Source: Mycobacterium sp. DL (GTDB taxonomy: Bacteria > Actinomycetota > Actinomycetes > Mycobacteriales > Mycobacteriaceae). Taken from it: DNA of 64,000 nt. The stretch is taken from the NCBI RefSeq assembly GCF_039729195.1, contig NZ_CP155796.1, positions 2,728,001 through 2,792,000 of the forward strand, read 5' to 3'. Positions 51,270-64,000 of the stretch are shown here, in pieces. The translations under genes and the position numbers were made by a program. The notes under the pieces are model-generated. The model saw nothing but the letters and a program-made list of their open reading frames with translations, was not told the DNA's origin and made no database searches. Position 1 is the stretch's first letter; each line of letters starts with the position of its first letter.

Positions 51270-52232
51270 GTGACTTCTCCTGCCACGCCGCCGAGTTCCG
51301 GCCGCACCCTGGATCTGCCGTCGTTGCAACGCGGGGAGATCCGTGATCCCGCGTTGACGGCCGCGTTGCGCAAGCTGGAACTGACGGTGCGCCGAAAGCT
51401 CGACGGTGTGCTGCACGGAGATCATCTCGGGTTGCTCCCCGGCCCCGGTTCCGAGCCGGGGGAGTCGCGGGTCTACCAGCCCGGCGACGACGTGCGCCGG
51501 ATGGACTGGTCGGTGACGGCCAGGACCATGGCGCCGCACGTGCGCCAGATGATCGCCGACCGTGAACTGGAGACCTGGCTGGTGGTCGATGTGTCAGCCA
51601 GCCTGGACTTCGGCACCGCTGGATGCGAGAAGCGAGATCTGGCCGTGGCCGCTGCGGCGGCGATCGCGTTCCTGAACAGCGGCGGCGGAAATCGGCTGGG
51701 CGCGATCATCTCCAACGGTGAGACCACCCGCCGGGTGCCGGCATTGTCGGGGCGCATGCACGAGCAGGAACTGCTCCGCGCGATCGCGACCACCCCCCGG
51801 GCTCCGGTGGGTGTCCGCGGGGATCTGGCCGCGGCCATCGACGGCTTGCGCAGGCCGGAACGTCGCCGCGGCATGGCGGTCATCATCAGCGACTTCCTCG
51901 GACCGATCAATTGGATGCGCCCGCTACGCGCCATCGCCGGGCGACACGAAGTGCTCGGTGTCGAGATCCTCGATCCGCGCGACGTCGAACTGCCCGCTGT
52001 CGGGGACGTGATCCTGCAGGACACCGAGACGGGTCGCACCCGGGAGTTCACGATCGACGAGCAGCTGCGCACCGATTTCGAAAAGGCCGCCGCTGCGCAC
52101 CGCGCGGATGTGGCTCGCACCCTGAGGCGCTGCGACGCACCCTTGCTGACGCTGCGTACCGACCGGGACTGGATCGCCGACGTGGTGAGGTTCGTCGCGA
52201 GCAGGCGCCGCGGTGCCCTGGCCGGGCGATGA
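51270..52232 (+). CDS. DUF58 protein of the MoxR system
   Basis: Protein of 320 residues with the DUF58 signature GPGSEPGESRVYQPGDDVRRMDW and a VWA-like beta-sheet ending in WLVVDVSASLDFG (a metal-site DxSxS). No signal peptide; cytosolic. GTG 51270 is 11 bases after moxR1. The stop codon lies inside the first copy of a 32-bp tandem repeat. Likely an interactor of the MoxR ATPase in cell-envelope control. Confidence 0.87.
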   Translation: MTSPATPPSSGRTLDLPSLQRGEIRDPALTAALRKLELTVRRKLDGVLHGDHLGLLPGPGSEPGESRVYQPGDDVRRMDWSVTARTMAPHVRQMIADRELETWLVVDVSASLDFGTAGCEKRDLAVAAAAAIAFLNSGGGNRLGAIISNGETTRRVPALSGRMHEQELLRAIATTPRAPVGVRGDLAAAIDGLRRPERRRGMAVIISDFLGPINWMRPLRAIAGRHEVLGVEILDPRDVELPAVGDVILQDTETGRTREFTIDEQLRTDFEKAAAAHRADVARTLRRCDAPLLTLRTDRDWIADVVRFVASRRRGALAGR

Positions 52233-52316
52233 GCGCTTGCGCGAAGAGCAGAAGGCGGCGATGAGCGCTTGCGCGAAGAGCAGAAGGCGGCGATGAGCGC
52301 TTGCGCGAAGAGCAGA
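52228..52316. repeat. 32-bp direct repeat, nearly three copies
   Basis: The unit, GATGAGCGCTTGCGCGAAGA then GCAGAAGGCGGC, occurs at 52228-52259 and 52260-52291 without a mismatch, and its first 25 bases again at 52292-52316. The first copy includes the stop of the DUF58 gene. The copies fill most of the spacer before the VWA gene; in minus-strand reading they repeat a serine-rich peptide, which I take as chance. Confidence 0.85.
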
Positions 52317-52361
52317 TGGCGCCAGTGAGCGCACGAATCGACACGAAATGATAAGTAGGAC

Positions 52362-53369
52362 ATGACTTTACCGTTGCTCGGGCCGATGTCTCTGTCGGGC
52401 TTCGAACACCCGTGGTTCTTCCTTTTCATCCTGGTCATCCTCGGACTGGTCGGGCTCTACGTCGTCGTTCAGATGGCCCGCCAGAAGCGGATGCTGCGGT
52501 TCGCCAACATGGAACTGCTGGAGAGCGTGGCCCCGAAGCGACCCAGTCGTTGGCGCCACCTTCCGACCACCCTGATGGTCCTGTCGATGGTGCTGCTGAC
52601 CATCGCGATGGCCGGTCCGACGAACGACGTCCGCATTCCGCGCAATCGTGCCGTCGTGATGCTGGTGGTCGACGTGTCGCAGTCGATGCGCGCCACCGAT
52701 GTCGCTCCGAACCGGCTGGCGGCCGCTCAGGAAGCGGCCAAGCAGTTCGCCGACCAATTGACCCCGGGCATCAACCTCGGTCTGATCGCCTATGCCGGCA
52801 CGGCCACGGTTCTGGTCTCGCCGACGACGAACCGGGAATCGACGAAGACCGCGATCGACAAGCTGCAACTGGCCGACCGCACCGCGACCGGTGAGGGCAT
52901 CTTCACGGCGTTGCAGGCCGTCGCGACGGTGGGAGCGGTGATCGGTGGCGGTGACGAGCCCCCTCCGGCACGCATCGTGCTGATGTCCGACGGCAAGGAG
53001 ACCGTCCCGTCCAATCCGGACAATCCCAAGGGCGCCTACACTGCGGCGCGGACCGCGAAAGACCAGGGAGTGCCGATCTCGACGGTGTCGTTCGGAACGC
53101 CCTACGGCTACGTCGAGATCAACGAACAGCGTCAGCCGGTCCCGGTGGACGATGAGATGCTGGCGAGGATCGCGGACCTCTCCGGTGGTGAGGCGTTCAC
53201 GGCGTCCAGCCTCGAGCAGCTCAAGGAAGTGTTCAGCAACCTGCAGGAGCAGATCGGCTACGAGACCGTCAAGGGAGACGCCAGCGTGGGTTGGCTGCGC
53301 CTCGGCTCTCTGGTACTCGCCGTCGCTGCGCTGGGTGCGCTGCTGATCAACCGCCGCCTGCCCAACTAG
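52362..53369 (+). CDS. VWA-domain membrane protein (BatA-like)
   Basis: Protein of 335 residues. Membrane segments about 18-38 and 66-83, then a VWA domain with the metal-site [12 protein letters not shown] (about 101-112) and MSDGKET, and a final membrane helix about 310-328. It acts with the MoxR ATPase in membrane stress or protein assembly. ATG 52362 follows TAAGTAGGA, after the 32-bp repeat. Homologue of Rv1481 as I recall. Confidence 0.88.
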   Translation: MTLPLLGPMSLSGFEHPWFFLFILVILGLVGLYVVVQMARQKRMLRFANMELLESVAPKRPSRWRHLPTTLMVLSMVLLTIAMAGPTNDVRIPRNRAVVMLVVDVSQSMRATDVAPNRLAAAQEAAKQFADQLTPGINLGLIAYAGTATVLVSPTTNRESTKTAIDKLQLADRTATGEGIFTALQAVATVGAVIGGGDEPPPARIVLMSDGKETVPSNPDNPKGAYTAARTAKDQGVPISTVSFGTPYGYVEINEQRQPVPVDDEMLARIADLSGGEAFTASSLEQLKEVFSNLQEQIGYETVKGDASVGWLRLGSLVLAVAALGALLINRRLPN

Positions 53370-53420
53370 GTTGTCTGTCCGTGTCGCGGCGCTGCAACCC
53401 GCGGTAAGGCGATTTCTTAA

Positions 53421-54227
<807 letters not shown>

Positions 54228-54247
54228 GACAACGAGGAGTTCTCACT

Positions 54248-55054
54248 GTGACATTTCTTCAAGGCAAGCGGATCCTCGTCACGGGGATCATCACCGACTC
54301 GTCGATCGCGTTCCACATCGCGAAGGTGGCTCAGGAGGCCGGCGCGGAGGTGATCTGCACCGGGTTCAACCGGATGCGGCTGATCGAGCGCATCCTCGAC
54401 CGGCTGCCGGCCAAACCGCCGCTGCTGGAGCTCGACGTGCAGGACGAGAAGCACCTCGCCACACTCGCCGATCGGGTCTCCGAGGTGATCGGCGAAGGCA
54501 ACAAGCTCGACGGTGTCGTGCACTCGATCGGCTTCATGCCGCAGACCGGGATGGGCGTCAACCCGTTCTTCGACGCGCCCTACGACGACGTCGCCAAGGG
54601 CATCCACATCTCGGCGTTCTCCTACGCCTCGCTCGCCAAAGCCGTTCTGCCGATCATGAACCCGGGCGGCGGCATCGTCGGCATGGACTTCGATCCGACG
54701 CGCGCGATGCCCGCCTACAACTGGATGACGGTGGCCAAGAGCGCACTCGAATCGGTCAACCGGTTCGTGGCCCGCGAGGCGGGCAAGGTCGGCGTGCGCT
54801 CGAATCTCGTCGCAGCAGGCCCGATCCGGACGCTGGCGATGAGCGCGATCGTCGGCGGTGCGCTGGGGGATGAGGCAGGCGCCCAGATGCAACTGCTCGA
54901 AGAGGGCTGGGACCAGCGCGCGCCGCTGGGCTGGAACATGAAAGATCCCACGCCGGTGGCGAAGACGGTGTGTGCACTGATGTCCGACTGGCTCCCGGCG
55001 ACAACAGGCACCATCATCTACGCCGACGGCGGGGCGAGCACCCAGCTCCTGTAA
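54248..55054 (+). CDS. inhA: Enoyl-ACP reductase InhA
   Basis: Protein of 268 residues. The NADH motif [15 protein letters not shown] and the Ser of [14 protein letters not shown] (S93, equal to M. tuberculosis S94) are seen. Catalytic Y157 and K164 are in [16 protein letters not shown]. It carries out the last FAS-II step and is the target of isoniazid; residues at S93 and the glycine loop are the normal ones. The start GTG 54248 follows GAGGAG. It is one residue shorter than M. tuberculosis at the N-terminus. Confidence 0.96.
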   Translation: MTFLQGKRILVTGIITDSSIAFHIAKVAQEAGAEVICTGFNRMRLIERILDRLPAKPPLLELDVQDEKHLATLADRVSEVIGEGNKLDGVVHSIGFMPQTGMGVNPFFDAPYDDVAKGIHISAFSYASLAKAVLPIMNPGGGIVGMDFDPTRAMPAYNWMTVAKSALESVNRFVAREAGKVGVRSNLVAAGPIRTLAMSAIVGGALGDEAGAQMQLLEEGWDQRAPLGWNMKDPTPVAKTVCALMSDWLPATTGTIIYADGGASTQLL

Positions 55055-56076
55055 TGGACTTCGACGCTCTGCTGCTGCTGTCCTTCGGGGGCCCGGAAGG
55101 TCCCGAGCAGGTCATGCCGTTTCTCGAGAACGTCACTCGGGGACGGGGGATCCCTCGAGAGCGCCTGGCGTCGGTCGCCGAGCACTACCTTCACTTCGGC
55201 GGCGTGTCGCCGATCAACGGCATCAACCGCGACCTGATCGCCGCGATCGAGACGGAACTGGCCAAGCGGGGCGAAAAACTGCCGGTGTACTTCGGCAATC
55301 GCAACTGGGATCCCTTCATCGAGGACACCGTTGCGCGCATGCGGGACGACGGTATTCGACATGCCGCTGTCTTCTCGACCTCGGCCTGGGGCGGCTACTC
55401 CGGTTGCACCCAGTATCAGGAGGACATCGTGCGCGGCCGCACGTCGGCGGGTCCCGATGCGTCCGAGTTGACCAAATTACGGCAGTACTTCGATCACCCG
55501 CTGCTGGTGCAGATGTTCGCCGACGCCGTCGGGGACGCAGCCGCGACGTTGCCGGCGGACCGACGCGGCGGTGCCCGTCTGGTGTTCACCGCGCATTCGA
55601 TCCCGGTACGCGCCGCGTCGCGGTGCGGGCCCGACCTCTATGAGCGCCAGGTCGGGTACACCTCCGCGCTGGTTGCCGCCGCCGCCGGGTACCCCGAGTA
55701 CGACCAGGTGTGGCAATCGCGGTCCGGTCCACCGCAGGTGCCGTGGCTGGAGCCCGACGTCGGGGACCACCTGGAGGCCCTGGCCCGAGCGGGCACCGAG
55801 GCGGTCATCGTGTGTCCGGTGGGTTTCGTCGCCGACCACATCGAGGTCGTCTGGGACCTCGACAACGAACTCGCCGAGCAGGCCGCCGCCGCCGGGATCG
55901 CCTTCGCGCGGGCCCTGACGCCCAATGCACAGCCCCGCTTCGCGCAGCTGGCGCTCGACCTCGTCGACGAACTCCGCCTGGGTCGTCCGGCAGCCAGGGT
56001 CGGGGGAGTCGGAGCCGTGCCCGGCTACGGCTGCACCGTCAACGGCGCGCTCTGCACCCCGGCGTGCTCGAGCTGA
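55054..56076 (+). CDS. hemH: Ferrochelatase / coproporphyrin ferrochelatase
   Basis: Protein of 340 residues: [19 protein letters not shown] at the start, the catalytic His in [12 protein letters not shown], and later [19 protein letters not shown]. Cysteines at the C-terminal end ([14 protein letters not shown]) and at SGCTQYQ are those that hold a [2Fe-2S] cluster in actinobacterial ferrochelatases. It inserts iron into the porphyrin ring in the last steps of haem synthesis. The start shares a base with the inhA stop (TAATG), so it is coupled with the FAS-II operon. Confidence 0.92.
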   Translation: MDFDALLLLSFGGPEGPEQVMPFLENVTRGRGIPRERLASVAEHYLHFGGVSPINGINRDLIAAIETELAKRGEKLPVYFGNRNWDPFIEDTVARMRDDGIRHAAVFSTSAWGGYSGCTQYQEDIVRGRTSAGPDASELTKLRQYFDHPLLVQMFADAVGDAAATLPADRRGGARLVFTAHSIPVRAASRCGPDLYERQVGYTSALVAAAAGYPEYDQVWQSRSGPPQVPWLEPDVGDHLEALARAGTEAVIVCPVGFVADHIEVVWDLDNELAEQAAAAGIAFARALTPNAQPRFAQLALDLVDELRLGRPAARVGGVGAVPGYGCTVNGALCTPACSS

Positions 56077-56078
56077 CC

Positions 56079-56942
56079 CTAACCGCGCCAAGCGGATTGA
56101 AGGATGGCACTGATCGCCGCCAGTCGCGCCGAGCGCACCACCGAGGTCAGCGGACGCAGTGCGTCGCTGGCGAGCTGAACCTCTGAGGAGCTCTGCAGTC
56201 CGCTCGGGATCAGTCCTGAACTCACCGTGATGATCGCGTCGACATGTGCCGCGTTCTCCAGCACCCGTACTGCCCGCGGCGGTGCGTGATCGGGGATCCG
56301 GTGCACCTGGGTGGATTCGAGCACCTGCTCGACCAGTCGGCGCGGATCGGCGATCTCGCCTCCCGGGGCACCTGCGCGCAGCGCTCCGAGAGCGTCGGCC
56401 GCGGCGCGCACGGCATCCCGCAGCGTGTACTCCGCCTCGCCGAGGTCACGGTGCTCGGGGGTCGGCGTATCGGGCAGCGAGAACACCGTCCACGACAATG
56501 CGGACAGTTCGGTTTCCAACTCGAACTCGAAGTCGTCGTCGATGTCGGAGGATTCGGGGTATTCGAAATCGGGCACCATCCCGACCGCGGTGTCCGGCGA
56601 TCCCACGATGATCGCCTCGCCCGCGGTGACGGCGTCACGGCCGAACTGGGTGCCCGGGGGGAGTCCCCGCACGTCCCCGGGGACCGGTAGCACCAGCTCG
56701 ATCGCGGGCTGCGAGCCGGCCGACCGGGCGGCGGTGCGCATCGTCTGCAACAGCGACACGGCCCCGGCGTCGTCCAGATCCGGCCAGGGCAAGCCGGTGC
56801 GGTCGGCGGCAGCCGAGTCGTAGGCGGTGACCGAATGTCGTGGAGTCCATAGGGATAACGCATCCAACACGTCGTCGGGCGCGGCGACGCCGGCGAGCCA
56901 GGCATTGGCCCACACCGACAACGAAACACTGGGACACCACAT
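56079..56942 (-). CDS. Conserved mycobacterial protein of unknown function
   Basis: Protein of 287 residues with no recognised domain. It has a central acidic stretch ([20 protein letters not shown], about 144-163), a helical C-terminal half ([24 protein letters not shown]) and no signal peptide. In M. tuberculosis a like-placed gene is Rv1486c, as I recall. It is convergent with hemH (2 bases apart), divergent from the NfeD gene. ATG 56942 gives [18 protein letters not shown]. Confidence 0.65.
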   Translation of the reverse strand: MWCPSVSLSVWANAWLAGVAAPDDVLDALSLWTPRHSVTAYDSAAADRTGLPWPDLDDAGAVSLLQTMRTAARSAGSQPAIELVLPVPGDVRGLPPGTQFGRDAVTAGEAIIVGSPDTAVGMVPDFEYPESSDIDDDFEFELETELSALSWTVFSLPDTPTPEHRDLGEAEYTLRDAVRAAADALGALRAGAPGGEIADPRRLVEQVLESTQVHRIPDHAPPRAVRVLENAAHVDAIITVSSGLIPSGLQSSSEVQLASDALRPLTSVVRSARLAAISAILQSAWRG

Positions 56943-57001
56943 GATGCAGGCAGTGTAGTAGCTACCTGTCGTTGTTTCCCGCCGGTGGAGGTGTCGCCGC
57001 G

Positions 57002-57007
57002 TAGGCT
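57002..57007 (+). promoter_or_regulatory. Probable -10 of the NfeD / SPFH operon
   Basis: TAGGCT lies 6 bases before ATG 57014 without a ribosome-binding site; leaderless geometry. Confidence 0.45.
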
Positions 57008-57013
57008 CGGTGT

Positions 57014-57448
57014 ATGCCCGTCTCGCTGATCTGGCTGATCGCCGCATTGGCCCTCGCCGGCGCCGAGGCGCTCACCGGTGACCTCTTCCTGCTGATGCTC
57101 AGCGGCGGGGCACTGGCCGCGGCCGGCTCGAGCTGGCTGTTCGCGTGGCCGATCTGGGCCGACGGTCTGGTGTTCCTCGTCGTCTCGGTCCTGCTGCTGG
57201 CCGGGGTGCGCCCGGCGTTGAAGCGGCGGGTGCAGTCCGGCAAGGGTCTGCTCGACCCGGCCAAGGCACTGGAGGGCAAGAGCGCGCTCGTCCTCGATCG
57301 GGTCGCGCGCCACGAAGGTCAGGTCAAGCTCGACGGTGAGGTCTGGACTGCCAGGCCCTACAACGAGAGCGATGTCTACGAGTCGGGCGATCAGGTGACG
57401 GTGGTGCACATCGACGGTGCCACCGCGGTCGTCTCCAAGATCGTCTAG
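57014..57448 (+). CDS. NfeD-like membrane protein
   Basis: Protein of 144 residues. Two to three N-terminal membrane segments (about 3-65) lead to a C-terminal OB-fold beta domain ([29 protein letters not shown]) as in NfeD proteins. NfeD and SPFH proteins form membrane-ring assemblies; the following gene is an SPFH protein, 14 bases away. A proteolysis-regulation role is known for the family. Confidence 0.87.
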   Translation: MPVSLIWLIAALALAGAEALTGDLFLLMLSGGALAAAGSSWLFAWPIWADGLVFLVVSVLLLAGVRPALKRRVQSGKGLLDPAKALEGKSALVLDRVARHEGQVKLDGEVWTARPYNESDVYESGDQVTVVHIDGATAVVSKIV

Positions 57449-57462
57449 AAGAAGGAGCCGTA

Positions 57463-58683
57463 ATGGACGGTGCTGTCGCAGGTTTGGTTCTGCTGGCCGT
57501 TTTGGTGGTGTTCGCCGTGATCGTGGTGGCGAAGTCGGTGGCATTGGTGCCCCAGGCCGAGGCCGCGGTGATCGAACGGCTGGGTCGCTACAGCAAGACG
57601 GTGTCGGGACAGTTGACGCTGCTGCTGCCGTTCATCGACAAGATCCGGGCGCGCGTCGATCTCCGTGAGCGCGTGGTGTCGTTCCCGCCGCAGCCGGTGA
57701 TCACCGAGGACAACTTGACCGTCAACATCGACACCGTCGTCTACTTCCAGGTGACCAATCCGCAGGCCGCGGTGTATCAGATCAGCAACTACATCGTCGG
57801 TGTGGAGCAGTTGACCACCACCACGCTGCGCAACGTGGTGGGCGGCATGACGCTGGAGCAGACGCTGACCTCGCGTGACTCCATCAACGGCCAGCTCCGC
57901 GGGGTGCTCGACGAGGCCACCAACAGGTGGGGCCTGAGGGTGGCTCGAGTCGAACTGCGCAGCATCGACCCGCCGCCGTCGATCCAGGACTCGATGGAGA
58001 AGCAGATGCGCGCCGACCGTGAGAAGCGCGCGATGATCCTGACCGCGGAGGGTCACCGGGAGGCGTCGATCAAGCAGGCGGAGGGACAGAAGCAGTCCCA
58101 GATCCTGGCGGCCGAGGGCGCCAAGCAGGCAGCCATCCTCACCGCCGAGGCAGACCGGCAGTCCCGCATGCTGCGGGCCCAGGGTGAACGTGCGGCGTCC
58201 TACCTACAGGCTCAGGGGCAGGCCAAGGCGATCGAGAAGACGTTCGCCGCCATCAAGGCCGGTCGCCCGACTCCGGAGATGCTGGCCTATCAGTACCTGC
58301 AGACCTTGCCGCAGATGGCGCAGGGCGAGGCGAACAAGGTCTGGCTGGTCCCCAGCGATTTCGGCACCGCCCTGCAGGGGTTCACCAAGATGTTGGGCGC
58401 CCCGGGCGAGGACGGGGTGTTCCGCTACACGCCGTCGCCGGTCGAGGAGAACCTGCCGAAGCCGGAGGACGATTCGGAAGAGGTCGCCGACTGGTTCAAC
58501 ACCCAGACCGACCCGGAGATCGCACAGGCAGTCGCCGAGGCGGTGGCCGAGGCACGTACCCCGGTCGCCGGACTCGACGGTCCACGCCAGTACCCGCCGC
58601 TGACGCAGCAGTCACAACCCGACGCGACGGACTACTCGAAGCCGAGCGCGCCGGCGCCCCGTCACGGCTCGCCGGAACAGTGA
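57463..58683 (+). CDS. SPFH/band-7 (stomatin-like) protein
   Basis: Protein of 406 residues. An N-terminal membrane segment (about 5-25) leads to the band-7 domain (VPQAEAAVIERLGRYSKTVSG and DLRERVVSFPPQPVITED), a central coiled-coil with repeated EGxKQxxILxAE-type units (about 180-265), and a disordered acidic, Pro-rich C-terminus. It pairs with the NfeD-like protein and likely forms large membrane assemblies. ATG 57463 follows AAGGAGCC. The stop overlaps the next GTG (GTGA at 58680). Confidence 0.9.
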   Translation: MDGAVAGLVLLAVLVVFAVIVVAKSVALVPQAEAAVIERLGRYSKTVSGQLTLLLPFIDKIRARVDLRERVVSFPPQPVITEDNLTVNIDTVVYFQVTNPQAAVYQISNYIVGVEQLTTTTLRNVVGGMTLEQTLTSRDSINGQLRGVLDEATNRWGLRVARVELRSIDPPPSIQDSMEKQMRADREKRAMILTAEGHREASIKQAEGQKQSQILAAEGAKQAAILTAEADRQSRMLRAQGERAASYLQAQGQAKAIEKTFAAIKAGRPTPEMLAYQYLQTLPQMAQGEANKVWLVPSDFGTALQGFTKMLGAPGEDGVFRYTPSPVEENLPKPEDDSEEVADWFNTQTDPEIAQAVAEAVAEARTPVAGLDGPRQYPPLTQQSQPDATDYSKPSAPAPRHGSPEQ

Positions 58684-59042
58684 ACGCGCTGACCTCACCG
58701 AGAACCTATGCGGTGCTCGGCGCTCTGCAGGTCGGCGACGCGGTGGCATGCGCCGTGCCGATCGCGCCGATCGAGAAGGCCTTCGACGACGTCGGTCTGG
58801 CACCGGAACTGCGGCCGATAATCCCGTTCGTCAAAGTGGCGTCCGCCATCGGACTGCTGTCGGTGTACCGGTTCCCGGCGCTGGCCCGCCTCACCACCTT
58901 CATGCTGACGGTCTACTTCGTGCTGGCCGTCGGGTTTCACATCAAGGCCAGAGACTTCAGCCCCGGACTGGTCGCGGCGTCGTCGTTCCTCGCCCTGTAC
59001 GCGGCGATGACTGCACGAGGCCCGTCGGTCACCCGGCGGTGA
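58680..59042 (+). CDS. DoxX-like small membrane protein
   Basis: Protein of 120 residues with about four membrane segments; the pattern (VGDAVACAVP, FVKVASAIGLLSVYRFPALARLTTFMLTVYF) resembles the DoxX-like family. Its GTG start is within the SPFH stop, so translation is coupled. The 3' end overlaps the convergent TVP38 gene by 14 bases. Function unknown. Confidence 0.65.
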   Translation: MNALTSPRTYAVLGALQVGDAVACAVPIAPIEKAFDDVGLAPELRPIIPFVKVASAIGLLSVYRFPALARLTTFMLTVYFVLAVGFHIKARDFSPGLVAASSFLALYAAMTARGPSVTRR

Positions 59043-59781
59043 TCGGCGTTTCCGACGGTTCGCTCGGCCGGTCGTCGGCGGTGCTGTGGTGCCGGTGCCT
59101 GTTCTTGCGGATCTCGTAGACCAGTCCGGCCACGCCGACACTGGCTGTGCACAGGGAGACCAGGAACAGCAGCGGGCTGACGTTGCCCGTGAGCGCATCA
59201 CCGAGGATGACGACCGCGGCGGTGCCCGGCAGCAGACCGGCGACGGTGGCCAACGTGTAGGGCAGCACCCGGACCGCCGACGATCCCGCCGCGTAGTTCA
59301 GCACGGAGAACGGCACGGCCGGGATCATCCGCATCGACAGGACGGTCGGCCAGCCCCGCTCGGCGAGCCTGCCGTTCACCGCGTCCAGGCGCGGGTGCTC
59401 GACGAGCCGGTCCAGACGCCACCCCGCCGCGCGTATCAGCAGAAGCGCCGCCACGGCACTGACGGTGCTGGCCAGCACGGCCAGCGGGACACCCAGGTAC
59501 GGGCCGAAGAGCAGGCCGGCGGCGAGGGTGAACATGGTGCGCGGGAACGGGAAGATCGTGATGACGATGTGCGCGGCAAGAAAGGCCAGCGGGAACCACG
59601 GACCCACCGAGGTCGCCCAGTCGCGCATCTGCACGGCGGTCGGGAGCGGCACCAGCACTGCAACTGCGACGAGGATCACAATCGCCGTCGTGATGGCCGC
59701 AAAGCGGCGTGGGGGCACCGTCCGCAGCGTGGCGAGCGTCGCCGCACGGATCGTGCGCAGCGTGCTGACGACGGATTTCAC
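59029..59781 (-). CDS. TVP38/TMEM64 (DedA-superfamily) membrane protein
   Basis: Protein of 250 residues with about six membrane segments. It has the superfamily motifs FPRTMFTLAAGLLFGPYLG and RMIPAVPFSVLNYAAGSSAVR, with the conserved Arg and Pro of the re-entrant loop. DedA-superfamily proteins are implicated in lipid scrambling. GTG 59781 has TACTGT 8 bases upstream and matches the length I recall for Rv1491c (about 252). The open frame reaching 59883 is not supported. Confidence 0.85.
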   Translation of the reverse strand: MKSVVSTLRTIRAATLATLRTVPPRRFAAITTAIVILVAVAVLVPLPTAVQMRDWATSVGPWFPLAFLAAHIVITIFPFPRTMFTLAAGLLFGPYLGVPLAVLASTVSAVAALLLIRAAGWRLDRLVEHPRLDAVNGRLAERGWPTVLSMRMIPAVPFSVLNYAAGSSAVRVLPYTLATVAGLLPGTAAVVILGDALTGNVSPLLFLVSLCTASVGVAGLVYEIRKNRHRHHSTADDRPSEPSETPITAG

Positions 59782-59884
59782 GTTTACCAACAGTACGGGG
59801 CGAGAGCGAACACCCTCGGTCGGACAGGCGTGCGGGCGGCGAAGATGTGCCCGACCGGGCCACGCTGCCGCACGGGTCATCATT

Positions 59885-59890
59885 TAGCCT
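59885..59890 (+). promoter_or_regulatory. Possible -10 of mutA
   Basis: TAGCCT is 1 base before ATG 59892 but 7 bases before the in-frame GTG 59898, the leaderless distance. It suggests that GTG 59898 is the true mutA start. Confidence 0.4.
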
Positions 59891-59891
59891 G

Positions 59892-61772
59892 ATGGCTGTG
59901 CAGAAACCCAGTGCCGGCGCTGCCGCGGGTGTAGTCGATGCCGACCTCGACCGATGGCGTTCCGCCGTGGCGGGCGTGCTGACCAAGACCACCCGGCGAG
60001 ATCTCGCCGATCTACCCGCGCAACCGGAGCGGCTACTGGATTCGAAGACCTACGACGGCTTCCCGATCCGGCCGCTGTACACCGGTGCGGACGAGATCGC
60101 GGAGCCTGAGCTGCCGGGTCGCTGGCCTTTCGTCCGCGGTGGGGACGCTCTACGGGACGTGAAGTCGGGCTGGAAGGTCGCCGAGACGTTTCCCTCCGGT
60201 CCGTCGACCGCGGTCGACGGCAACGGCCAGGTGTTGCTGGGGCTGACCGAGGGCGTCAGCGCCCTGGTGCTGCGGGTCGGTGGCGGCGAGGATTCGGTAG
60301 CCCCGGCGGAGTTGGAACGCCTGCTCGACGGCGTCTTCCTCGACCTGGTGCCGGTGGTCCTGGACATCACCGGAGACGGTGCAGACCACGGTGCCGCGGC
60401 CGACGTGCTGCTCACGATGCTGAGCGGACTCGACGACGATCAACAGTCGCGGCTGTCGGTGGACCTCGGGGCCGACCCGCTGACCGCTCCGATGGCCGGA
60501 CGGTCCGCGCCCGATCTCGATGAGGTCGTCGCGACCGCGCAGCGCCTCACCGGCTACGACGGGCACGTCCGGGCGATCACCGTCGACGGGCCCGCATTCC
60601 ACAACCTCGGCGCCAACGCATCCTGGGAACTCGGCGCCGCCGTCGCGGCGGGCGTGGCCTACCTGCGCCTGCTGGTTGATGCCGGTCTGCCGGTCGCAAC
60701 CGCACTCGGCCAGATCAGCTTCCGGTTCGCCGCCGACGACGACCAGTTCATGACCATCGCGAAACTGCGTGCCGCGCGGCAACTCTGGGCCCGGGTGGCT
60801 GATGTGCTGGGGGCGCCGACGGCAGGTGCGGCGACCGTGCACGCGACCACCTCACTGGCCATGATGACCCAGCGTGATCCGTGGGTGAACATGCTGCGCA
60901 CCACGGTGGCGGCGTTCTCGGCGGGCGTCGGTGGTGCCGACACCGTGATGGTGCACCCGTTCGACGCCGCGATCCCCGGGGGATTCCCCGGCACCGCGCG
61001 CAGTTTCGCGCGACGTATCGCCCGCAACACCCAGTTGCTGCTCCTGGAGGAATCCCACATCGGCCGCGTCCTGGACCCGTCCGGCGGATCGTGGTTCGTC
61101 GAGGACCTCACCCGCGAACTCGCCGAGCAGGCCTGGGGGCATTTCCGGGAGGTCGAGGCCCTGGGCGGATTCCAGGCCGCCGAGGACCATGTCGTCGGGC
61201 AGATCTCCCAGGTCGCCGCGAATCGCAGGGCCGACATCGCGCATCGGCGGACCGCGCTGACCGGCGTCAACGAATATCCGAACCTGGCCGAAGTGCCACT
61301 GCCACAAGGGGAGTCGTTGCCGTCGGTGCAGCGATACGCGTCAGGCTTCGAGATGTTGCGGAATCGTTCGGATGCCCACCTGGAAACGGCGGGGGCCCGT
61401 CCCGCGGCGCTGCTGCTGCCGCTGGGTCCGCTCGCCGAGCACAACGTTCGTACCTCGTTCGCCTCGAACCTGCTGGCTTCCGGAGGTATCGAGGCGATCA
61501 ATCCGGGACCGCTCGACGCCGACGGGATCGCGGGCGCAGTCTCCGACGCCGGCGGCGCCGAGATCGCGGTGATCTGCGGCACCGACGCGCGCTACGCAGA
61601 CGAGGTCTCGGCGGCGGTTGATGCGGCCCGGCGGGCCGGGGTGGGGCACATTCTGCTTGCCGGTCCTGAGAAATCCGTCGCCACCGCCGAGTCGAAACCC
61701 GACGGCTACCTGACCGCCAAGATCGATGCGGTCGAGGCGCTGTCGGACCTGCTGACCCGATTGGGGGCCTGA
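59892..61772 (+). CDS. mutA: Methylmalonyl-CoA mutase small subunit
   Basis: Protein of 626 residues. TIM-barrel substrate domain: [60 protein letters not shown] and [21 protein letters not shown], with [10 protein letters not shown] following. The C-terminal region is a degenerate cobalamin-type fold without the DxHxxG motif, as expected for the non-catalytic subunit. It forms a heterodimer with MutB. ATG 59892 or GTG 59898 are possible starts. Confidence 0.93.
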   Translation: MAVQKPSAGAAAGVVDADLDRWRSAVAGVLTKTTRRDLADLPAQPERLLDSKTYDGFPIRPLYTGADEIAEPELPGRWPFVRGGDALRDVKSGWKVAETFPSGPSTAVDGNGQVLLGLTEGVSALVLRVGGGEDSVAPAELERLLDGVFLDLVPVVLDITGDGADHGAAADVLLTMLSGLDDDQQSRLSVDLGADPLTAPMAGRSAPDLDEVVATAQRLTGYDGHVRAITVDGPAFHNLGANASWELGAAVAAGVAYLRLLVDAGLPVATALGQISFRFAADDDQFMTIAKLRAARQLWARVADVLGAPTAGAATVHATTSLAMMTQRDPWVNMLRTTVAAFSAGVGGADTVMVHPFDAAIPGGFPGTARSFARRIARNTQLLLLEESHIGRVLDPSGGSWFVEDLTRELAEQAWGHFREVEALGGFQAAEDHVVGQISQVAANRRADIAHRRTALTGVNEYPNLAEVPLPQGESLPSVQRYASGFEMLRNRSDAHLETAGARPAALLLPLGPLAEHNVRTSFASNLLASGGIEAINPGPLDADGIAGAVSDAGGAEIAVICGTDARYADEVSAAVDAARRAGVGHILLAGPEKSVATAESKPDGYLTAKIDAVEALSDLLTRLGA

Positions 61773-61773
61773 G

Positions 61774-64000
<2,227 letters not shown>

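Noticed and set aside
52228..52316. CRISPR-like array
   Set aside because: The repeats are contiguous with no spacers, there are fewer than three complete copies, and no cas genes are present.

Overview
The window is a GC-rich actinobacterial chromosome segment. Gene content and order match the Mycobacterium core region from rapZ-yvcK-whiA through the lower glycolysis genes, the pentose-phosphate operon, the suf operon, acn, ripAB and fabG1-inhA to mutAB. In M. tuberculosis, as I remember it, this is about Rv1421 to Rv1493. The genes absent in M. tuberculosis but present here (ppc, a P450, lutABC, a GH16 glucanase, a PhlG-like enzyme), an intein-free sufB, and the lack of any PE/PPE gene between tkt and ctaB suggest an environmental, fast-growing Mycolicibacterium-type species. 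No rRNA, tRNA, CRISPR array, transposase, integrase or phage gene was seen.

Layout. 1-3520: rapZ (cut by the window start), yvcK/cuvA, whiA and a signal-less solute-binding-like protein, closely packed. 3638-6980: gap, pgk, tpiA, secG. 7039-9846: ppc. 9821-14920: an accessory block with a P450 and coiled-coil pair on the minus strand, lutABC (lactate oxidation) on the plus strand, and a secreted proline-rich repeat protein. 15299-21716 (minus): tkt, tal, zwf, opcA, pgl, an overlapping pentose-phosphate operon closed by a 22-bp inverted repeat. 21914-26215: ctaB and ctaA (haem A synthesis) around arfB, qor and an ATP-grasp gene. 26263-27628: a divergent TetR / PhlG-like pair with a clear operator. 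27542-30932 (minus): mptB with an ABC exporter. 31056-37314: sufR-sufB-sufD-sufC-sufS-sufU-sufT. 37351-40242: a membrane protein, a 735-bp gap and a secreted GH16 glucanase. 40294-43422: trxA, echA12, an ABC-F ATPase and a small HTH protein. 43426-46809 (minus): acn and acnR. 47025-53369: a membrane protein, ripA, ripB, moxR1, a DUF58 protein and a VWA protein (cell-wall hydrolases and the MoxR system). 53451-56076: fabG1, inhA, hemH. 56079-59781: small membrane and SPFH genes and a TVP38-family protein. 59892-64000: mutA and mutB (cut by the window end).

The genes form coherent modules: triose-phosphate metabolism and NADPH supply, Fe-S assembly under SufR, iron-responsive aconitase under AcnR, haem synthesis and haem A formation, septal peptidoglycan hydrolysis, mycolic-acid elongation, and propionate/methylmalonyl-CoA metabolism. 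Tight ATGA or GTGA overlaps between consecutive genes indicate translational coupling. A recurring pattern is a TANNNT or ANNNT hexamer 6 to 8 bases before a start codon with no ribosome-binding site, the hallmark of mycobacterial leaderless transcripts. I find it at about a dozen genes and use it to choose several starts.

I did not find a clearly undescribed multi-gene system; most of the window is conserved housekeeping DNA. The most interesting non-core signals are the TetR/PhlG-like switch, the P450 with an atypical I-helix and its coiled-coil partner, the cytosolic binding-protein-like gene after whiA, the proline-rich Cys-repeat protein, and three non-coding structures: the 22-bp inverted repeat, the 32-bp tandem repeat and the gap before the GH16 gene.
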